From an uncultured Lachnospiraceae bacterium (GTDB lineage: Bacteria; Bacillota; Clostridia; Lachnospirales; Lachnospiraceae), in contig CAJUNP010000001.1 of assembly GCA_910587935.1 (NCBI GenBank), positions 186,001 to 250,000 of the forward strand: a stretch of 64,000 nucleotides of DNA, in the 5' to 3' direction. The translations under genes were made by a program, and so were the position numbers. The notes under the pieces are model-generated. The model made no database searches and was not told where the DNA came from. It saw nothing but the letters and a program-made list of their open reading frames with translations. Positions 59,916 through 64,000 of the stretch are shown piece by piece (the first letter of the stretch is position 1; every line of letters starts with the position of its first letter).

Positions 59916-61064
59916 GTGGCGGGGATATATTCTTTTTGTATGCTGTTTCTTTGGCTTTTGGCGGTTCCTGCATGTCTTGGATTTCCCTTTGCGGGAATGG
60001 GGACGGAAAGCGGCAAAAAACGGGCGGGGACGGCGCTTGTCTGCGGTTATATGGTAATGTGGGCTTTGTTTCAGGGAGTAGCGCTGGCGTTTATTCTGAC
60101 TTCCGGCAGCTTTGACGCAGTGGTATATGGATTTGCTTTTTTGGCCGGGACGGGTGCGCTGGCCGGAGCGGGATGGTTTTTGGTTTACCGTTTTAAAAAG
60201 CCGCGGACCGTGAAGGCTCAAAAGTCGGGAAGTATTCCCTGGAAAATCGAAAATAAACAGGAACGGTTTAAAGCGTATTTGGGGTTAGCCGTATGGTGTG
60301 TTTTTATCGCGCTTGTTTTGTATCAGGTGATTATGAGCGGCATGCTGGCGTTTGCCGATGGGGATGATGCTTTTTATATTCCGGTTTCCGCCGCGGCGGA
60401 AGCAAGCGGAAAGATGTATCGGACGATTCCGTATACCGGTGAGTCTACGCAGCTTGACGTGCGGCATGGCCTGGCGCCGTTTCCGGTCTGGATCGCCTTT
60501 TTAAGCCGGGTCAGCGGTATTCACGCTACGATTCTGGCACAAAGCATCCTGGGTGGCGTTTTGTTGTTATTATGTTATTTAATATACAGCCGTATTGCAA
60601 ACCTGCTGTTTGCCGGACAGGAGGAAGGAATTCCCTATTTTATGCTGTTTGTGTCGCTGCTCATACTTTTTGGCAATTATTCTTTTTATACGTCGGAAAC
60701 GTTTTTGATGACAAGAACCAGCCAGGGAAAAGCTGTGCTGGGGAGCTTGATTATTCCGTTTCTGTTCTGGTGTCTTCTTCAGGCGGGCCGGGAATACCGG
60801 AAGGATTATGAGTCGTCGCCGGAGAGCAAAAGGCCGCGGCGGAAGGGGGGTAAAGAAAAGCTTCGTCTGGGCATTTTAATGGTTTTGGCGACGGCGGCTT
60901 CCTGGCTGTGCAGCAGTTTCGGCACTTTTTTATGCGCGGCGCTGATCGGGACAGGGGGACTGGTTATTTCTTTGGCTTATCGTAACTATAGAGCATTTAT
61001 ATATGCTGCGGTATGCGTATTGCCTTCGGCGTTTTTTGCTGTTTTTTATATCTTGCTTCAGTAG
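59916..61064 (+). CDS. DUF6077-type membrane protein, N-terminal part (gene possibly split by TAG)
   Basis: A 382-residue membrane protein from a GTG start with AGGAGGAAA 6 bases upstream. It has about nine hydrophobic segments. The first outer acidic loop FADGDDAFYIPVSAAAEASG, then QLDVRHGLAPFPVWIAFLSR near residues 150-190, is the pattern of DUF6077. It ends after a membrane segment (FYILLQ) at TAG 61062-61064, but the same frame continues through GEEFRDK into the next open frame at 61086. A GT-C-like protein would need the missing C-terminal part. It may therefore be an interrupted gene whose second half is the 61086 entry. Confidence 0.7.
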   Translation: MAGIYSFCMLFLWLLAVPACLGFPFAGMGTESGKKRAGTALVCGYMVMWALFQGVALAFILTSGSFDAVVYGFAFLAGTGALAGAGWFLVYRFKKPRTVKAQKSGSIPWKIENKQERFKAYLGLAVWCVFIALVLYQVIMSGMLAFADGDDAFYIPVSAAAEASGKMYRTIPYTGESTQLDVRHGLAPFPVWIAFLSRVSGIHATILAQSILGGVLLLLCYLIYSRIANLLFAGQEEGIPYFMLFVSLLILFGNYSFYTSETFLMTRTSQGKAVLGSLIIPFLFWCLLQAGREYRKDYESSPESKRPRRKGGKEKLRLGILMVLATAASWLCSSFGTFLCAALIGTGGLVISLAYRNYRAFIYAAVCVLPSAFFAVFYILLQ

Positions 61065-61085
61065 GGAGAAGAATTCAGGGATAAG

Positions 61086-61889
61086 ATGGAGAAAGGCTTT
61101 GTAAAAATGTTGGAAGTGAGTGGAAAAATATTACAGATTTATAAAGAATATACGGGAACCGGTATGATCGGAGCGTTATTTCTGACAGCGGTCTTTTATC
61201 TGTTGTTTGAAGAAAGAGTACGGGAGAAAAAGCTGATACTTGCAGTTCTTCCTCTTGTTCTGGCAGCCTTTTTTGCCTGTCCGGTTTTTGCATATCTGAT
61301 TTCGGGGTATCTGGATGAGGAGATTTATTATCGCTTTTTGTGGCTGCTGCCGGTGACGGCAGTTATAGCGTATGCCGGTGTCAGGGTGGTTTTAAAAGTT
61401 TCCGGTATCAGGCGGATCATGGCTCTGCTGGGAATTTGCGGAATTATAATGGTATGCGGCGATTACGTATATGATAATTCTTATTTTTCAAAAGCTGAAA
61501 ATCCTTATCATGTTCCCGGAACGGTAGTAAAGATCTGCGATGAGATCCAGGTGGAGGGACGGGAGGTCAGGGCGGTTTTTCCCGGAGAAATGGTGCAATA
61601 TGTACGTCAGTATACGCCGTATGTATGTATGCCTTACGGGCGCGAAATGATTGTAGAACGATGGAAAATCGGCAATGAAATGTATGAACTTTTTGAACTT
61701 GGCCTGCCGGACGGTTTTGTCAGTGCGGATAAACTGGCGGAGACGGCAAGGAAATACGAAGTACATTACATTATCTGGGATTCCGGGCGTTTCATGGAGG
61801 GCAATCTGGAATCCTGCGGTTTCAGACTGCTGGATACGATAGACGGTTATGCGGTTTATGTGGATGAAAAAGCAAATCTTAATTTATAA
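61086..61889 (+). CDS. C-terminal part of a DUF6077-like membrane protein (in frame with 59916 gene)
   Basis: A 267-residue protein: two or three hydrophobic segments (residues 25-115) followed by a soluble outer part with QYVRQYTPYVCMPYG and SADKLAETARKYEVHYIIWDSG. It has no catalytic acidic loop of its own. It lies in the same reading frame as the 59916 gene, with only TAG and seven codons between, and has only a weak AGGGA site. It completes the membrane and C-terminal parts expected of a full DUF6077/GT-C protein of about 657 residues. A separately translated subunit is the other possibility. Confidence 0.65.
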   Translation: MEKGFVKMLEVSGKILQIYKEYTGTGMIGALFLTAVFYLLFEERVREKKLILAVLPLVLAAFFACPVFAYLISGYLDEEIYYRFLWLLPVTAVIAYAGVRVVLKVSGIRRIMALLGICGIIMVCGDYVYDNSYFSKAENPYHVPGTVVKICDEIQVEGREVRAVFPGEMVQYVRQYTPYVCMPYGREMIVERWKIGNEMYELFELGLPDGFVSADKLAETARKYEVHYIIWDSGRFMEGNLESCGFRLLDTIDGYAVYVDEKANLNL

Positions 61890-61918
61890 AGATTTTTGGT
61901 ATTTTTTCTTAAAACTTT

Positions 61919-61948
61919 TTGATTAACTTTACACGGCATGATTATAAT
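61919..61948 (+). promoter_or_regulatory. Sigma-A-type promoter of the SGNH-like gene
   Basis: TTGATT (61919-61924), an 18-base spacer and perfect TATAAT (61943-61948), about 43 bases before the start at 61991. The -35 is weak (four of six). The gene begins a new unit after the membrane block. Confidence 0.55.
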
Positions 61949-61990
61949 AGTAAGATAAATACTGTAAAAATGTACCGACGGAGGTAGTAT

Positions 61991-63157
61991 ATGAAGAAAA
62001 AATGGGAGTATGAGAAGGAAGAGGATTTTGAAGATCTATTCATTGACGATATAGCTGAAGAAGACGAAAATGCGGAGGCAGATCAGAACAGGCCTATGGA
62101 AGATGATGAGCTTGTTTTTATGGATCTGAATGAAGAAGACGAGGATTACACAGAGGAAGATGCGCCCCAAAAAAGAAGGGGTAAAGTAAGCCTTCATTAT
62201 ATTTTTCTCGGGGCGGCAGTTTGCATTGTGATTTTTGCGGCGGTTCGGCTGGCAATCTGGAATAAGGGAATAAAAGACGATACGGATGTAAGCATCAGCA
62301 ATCCCGAGTATGATATCGAATCCATGGATTATATTCTGCCGTTAAATCCGCAGTATCTGGCAGGACGGGAGGATGACGGAATAACTACCGTGGTGTGCCT
62401 GGGCAATGCTCCTTTTGCAGATGACAGAAATGATGAGGACAATCTTGCGAATCTGATTGAAAAGGAATTGGGAGAAAATGCAAAGGTATATAACTGTTCT
62501 GTGGCTGACAGCTATATGACGGCCATGCGCCCTACGTATTCGGATGAACATGTTTTTGACGCGTTCAGTTTTTACTGGCTGACTGCCGCATTTGCTGTTG
62601 ATAACTGGCAGGTGGTAGATTCAGCGCTGGAAGCGCTGCCGGAGGTTTCCGCTGATTTGCAGGAGAGTATGGATTTGCTTCGCAGTATTGATTTTGAACA
62701 GGTAGATGTAATTGCAATCATGTATGATGCCAATGACTATCTGGGAGGACGAAAAACGATTAATACGGATAATCCGACGGATATCCAGTTTTTTACAGGC
62801 GCTCTGGCCGCCGGAATCCAATTGATCCAGCAGACCTATCCGCATATCCGGATTATGGTTATGAGTCCCACATATGCATATGCGCTGGGGGAAAACGGAG
62901 AATATTTAAGTTCCGATCTGACGGATTACGGCGTAGGACCGCTTGCTACGTATGCGATGCTGGAATCCAATGTATGTTATGAGAACTCCGTGTCCTATAT
63001 AGACAACCTGTATTCGGAGATGAATGCAAACAATGCATCGGAATATCTTAAAGACCATATTCATCTGAACGATAAAGGCAGGAAGCTTCTGGCCCGCAGA
63101 TTTGTGGAATGTCTTAATTTGTATAAAGGCGTGGCGGCGGAAAACGCTGACACATAA
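61991..63157 (+). CDS. Membrane-anchored SGNH-like protein lacking the catalytic serine
   Basis: A 388-residue protein. Residues 1-65 are extremely acidic (stretches of Glu/Asp), residues 70-90 one membrane segment (YIFLGAAVCIVIFAAVRLAI), and residues 95-385 an outer SGNH-like domain. Block I should be G-D-S; here it reads VVCLGNAPFADDR, so the nucleophile serine is absent. IAIMYDANDYLG and the Asp-x-x-His block DHIHLNDKG near residue 355 remain. It may be an inactive binding protein, or use another nucleophile. The acidic cytoplasmic tail resembles the acidic repeats of the next plus-strand gene (63771). The start follows GGAGGTAGT by about 5 bases. Confidence 0.75.
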   Translation: MKKKWEYEKEEDFEDLFIDDIAEEDENAEADQNRPMEDDELVFMDLNEEDEDYTEEDAPQKRRGKVSLHYIFLGAAVCIVIFAAVRLAIWNKGIKDDTDVSISNPEYDIESMDYILPLNPQYLAGREDDGITTVVCLGNAPFADDRNDEDNLANLIEKELGENAKVYNCSVADSYMTAMRPTYSDEHVFDAFSFYWLTAAFAVDNWQVVDSALEALPEVSADLQESMDLLRSIDFEQVDVIAIMYDANDYLGGRKTINTDNPTDIQFFTGALAAGIQLIQQTYPHIRIMVMSPTYAYALGENGEYLSSDLTDYGVGPLATYAMLESNVCYENSVSYIDNLYSEMNANNASEYLKDHIHLNDKGRKLLARRFVECLNLYKGVAAENADT

Positions 63158-63172
63158 AAGTTTTCAGTAAAG

Positions 63173-63216
63173 AAAAAACAGCGATAAGAACTTTTATCGT
63201 TCTTAACGCTGTTTTT
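63173..63216. terminator. Bidirectional terminator between convergent genes
   Basis: AAAACAGCG (63175-63183) pairs with CGCTGTTTT (63207-63215), and inside it AAGAAC (63186-63191) with GTTCTT (63199-63204), giving a long stem with a 7-base loop. A-rich and T-rich flanks (AAAAAACAGCG and CGCTGTTTTT) suit termination from both sides: the SGNH-like gene and the minus-strand zinc-ribbon gene. Confidence 0.85.
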
Positions 63217-63221
63217 GTTAA

Positions 63222-63515
63222 TTACCGGATTGCAGTAGCAGAAATATTGTCATCGCTTGGAATGTTTTGGTTTTGCTGTTCTTTATACCATTTGCTGTAC
63301 TTGTACATACGGTAGATTGTGCTTAATTCCTTAAGTTTTTCTTCATCCTGGCAAAGCAGATGAAATGCTTCGCGCTCAGGAAGATCCATATTGACGTAAG
63401 TCATATACGGAATCCGCAGTTCAGCCAAAGCATCCGAACACTTTGGACAGCTCATTTTATGGCCGTTCAGCATATGTATGCGATGACAACGTTTACAATA
63501 ATGCATGTACATCAT
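63222..63515 (-). CDS. Small zinc-ribbon protein
   Basis: A 97-residue protein. Two Cys-x-x-Cys pairs near residues 6-23 (YCKRCHRIH and SCPKCSDAL) make a zinc ribbon; the rest is helical and charged (EREAFHLLCQDEEKLKEL). The start at 63515 has AAGGGGAA about 9 bases upstream on the minus strand; the longer frame to 63596 would include leader. Function unknown: nucleic-acid or protein binding are the common roles. It is convergent to the SGNH-like gene and shares its terminator. A 15-bp palindrome lies 23 bases upstream of the start. Confidence 0.75.
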   Translation of the reverse strand: MMYMHYCKRCHRIHMLNGHKMSCPKCSDALAELRIPYMTYVNMDLPEREAFHLLCQDEEKLKELSTIYRMYKYSKWYKEQQNQNIPSDDNISATAIR

Positions 63516-63537
63516 CTTGAATTCCCCTTTTCTCAAA

Positions 63538-63552
63538 ACAAATATTATTTGT
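63538..63552. promoter_or_regulatory. Palindrome upstream of the zinc-ribbon gene
   Basis: ACAAAT (63538-63543), three bases, ATTTGT (63547-63552): a perfect 6-bp inverted repeat 23 bases before the minus-strand start at 63515. It could be an operator for a dimeric repressor, or an AT-rich chance palindrome. No clear promoter was recognised with it. Confidence 0.3.
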
Positions 63553-63690
63553 AAACCTTGCAGTACTATTGTGTCATTTGTTGCGAAAAAAGTCAATGAT
63601 TATTTTATGTAATCCATCGACAGAAAAATTTTCCCGTAAAATCTTATGAAAAATTAAGAATTTTTTGAGATGGGAATTTATGTAAACAGC

Positions 63691-63719
63691 TTGAAACAGC
63701 AGATAAGCGATGTTATAAT
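63691..63719 (+). promoter_or_regulatory. Sigma-A-type promoter of the acidic repeat gene
   Basis: TTGAAA (63691-63696), a 17-base spacer and perfect TATAAT (63714-63719), 52 bases before the ATG at 63771. It is the best housekeeping-type promoter in the window. Confidence 0.82.
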
Positions 63720-63770
63720 GTTACAGAATTATTACGCAGCAGCAGTTAATCATGAGGAAGGATGTAGTGA

Positions 63771-64000
63771 ATGAGGAAGTTGTTTGGGTTTCGGGGCGGA
63801 AAAACCGATGACGGAGAATATAACAATAAGTGGGATGATTTAGAAGATCTGGAATTTGAGTATGATTCCGAAGAGGAATATTACGAAGAGGAAGACGAGG
63901 CGGAATATTCGGAGGAGTATTACGAAGAGGAGGACGAAACGGAGTATTCGGAGGAATATTACGAGGAGGAAGACGAAACGGAGTATTCGGAGGAATATTA
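63771..64000 (+). CDS. Acidic repeat protein, N-terminal part (runs off the window)
   Basis: The first 76 codons of a gene cut by the window end. The start MRKLFGFRGGKTDDGEYNN is basic, then the protein turns extremely acidic (WDDLEDLEFEYDSEEE) and enters 13-residue repeats (YYEEEDEAEYSEE and two near copies). AGGAAGGA lies about 9 bases before the ATG. The basic start, acidic run and neighbourhood parallel the 61991 protein, so a membrane segment and outer domain may follow. No family is assigned. Confidence 0.75.
   Translation, partial: MRKLFGFRGGKTDDGEYNNKWDDLEDLEFEYDSEEEYYEEEDEAEYSEEYYEEEDETEYSEEYYEEEDETEYSEEY
63879..64000 (+). repeat. 39-bp tandem repeats encoding 13-residue acidic units
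   Basis: Three units, 63879-63917, 63918-63956 and 63957-63995, plus the start of a fourth at the window edge. Each encodes YYEEEDE[AT]EYSEE. The DNA copies differ at a few sites (GAG/GAA, GCG/ACG). The repeat number may vary between strains by slipped replication. Confidence 0.85.

Noticed and set aside
27541..61889. Reassignment of TAG to an amino acid
   Set aside because: TAG ends several intact genes (1174, 8196, 9373, 24181, 50463, 58833) at sensible places, so the two in-frame cases are better explained as mutation or local read-through.
63879..64000. CRISPR array
   Set aside because: The repeats are contiguous coding units of 39 bases without spacers.
1..64000. tRNA or rRNA genes
   Set aside because: No cloverleaf-like or rRNA-like stretch was recognised by eye; a tRNA scan would settle it.

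Overview
The window looks like a motile, anaerobic low-to-mid GC Firmicute, most likely Lachnospiraceae (Clostridium cluster XIVa). This rests on a 272-residue flagellin made only of the conserved end domains, sigma-28 (SigD-type) promoters of the clostridial form, AGGAGG ribosome binding sites, and families that cluster in these bacteria (DUF6020, DUF6044, DUF6077, an Rpn-type PD-(D/E)XK protein). No rRNA, tRNA, CRISPR array or phage module was seen.

Layout. 1-1097: end of fliD, then fliS and a FliT/FlgN-like helical protein. 1174-3503: a CDP-glycerol-transferase-like protein and a LicD protein. 3549-5742: two tandem, almost identical flagellin genes, each with its own sigma-28 promoter, a hairpin leader that resembles a CsrA-type site, and a terminator. 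5781-16321: a GT-D glycosyltransferase, four CgeB-type glycosyltransferases, two more LicD proteins, a DUF6492 protein and an FkbM methyltransferase. 16352-24160: a giant fusion (GT2, methyltransferase-like, FkbH, SGNH), a DUF1919 protein, and an ulosonic-acid-type set (NeuB-like synthase, KdsC-GmhA fusion, ThDP enzyme). 24181-40764: a dense, often overlapping run with four radical SAM proteins, two FkbM methyltransferases, an acetyltransferase, a pyruvyltransferase-family protein, an SGNH esterase and HAD proteins. Many of these carry the same Rossmann-like module of about 90-110 residues. 40794-44875: a CDP-glucose to CDP-4-keto-3,6-dideoxyglucose set. 44887-49043: minus-strand glycosyltransferases and unknowns. 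49371-50243: an Rpn-type transposase/nuclease protein. 50463-61889: FkbH, GDP-mannose pyrophosphorylase and a block of large membrane proteins of GT-C type plus an acyltransferase. 61991-64000: an SGNH-like membrane-anchored protein, a zinc-ribbon protein, and the start of a repetitive acidic protein.

How it works together (inference). Position next to fliD-fliS-hag suggests that much of 1174-48486 builds and attaches an elaborate glycan to flagellin. It would combine CDP-dideoxysugars and an ulosonic acid with methyl, acetyl, pyruvyl, phosphodiester and possibly glyceryl decorations, tailored by radical SAM chemistry. The membrane block after 52277 is more likely a cell-surface glycan or glycolipid system.

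Most notable: a Rossmann-like module shared by about ten otherwise different proteins; four radical SAM enzymes in one flagellar island; a 1,060-residue five-part fusion; and two genes split by in-frame TAG codons (28456 and 61062). All family names come from reading motifs by eye; no database search was run.
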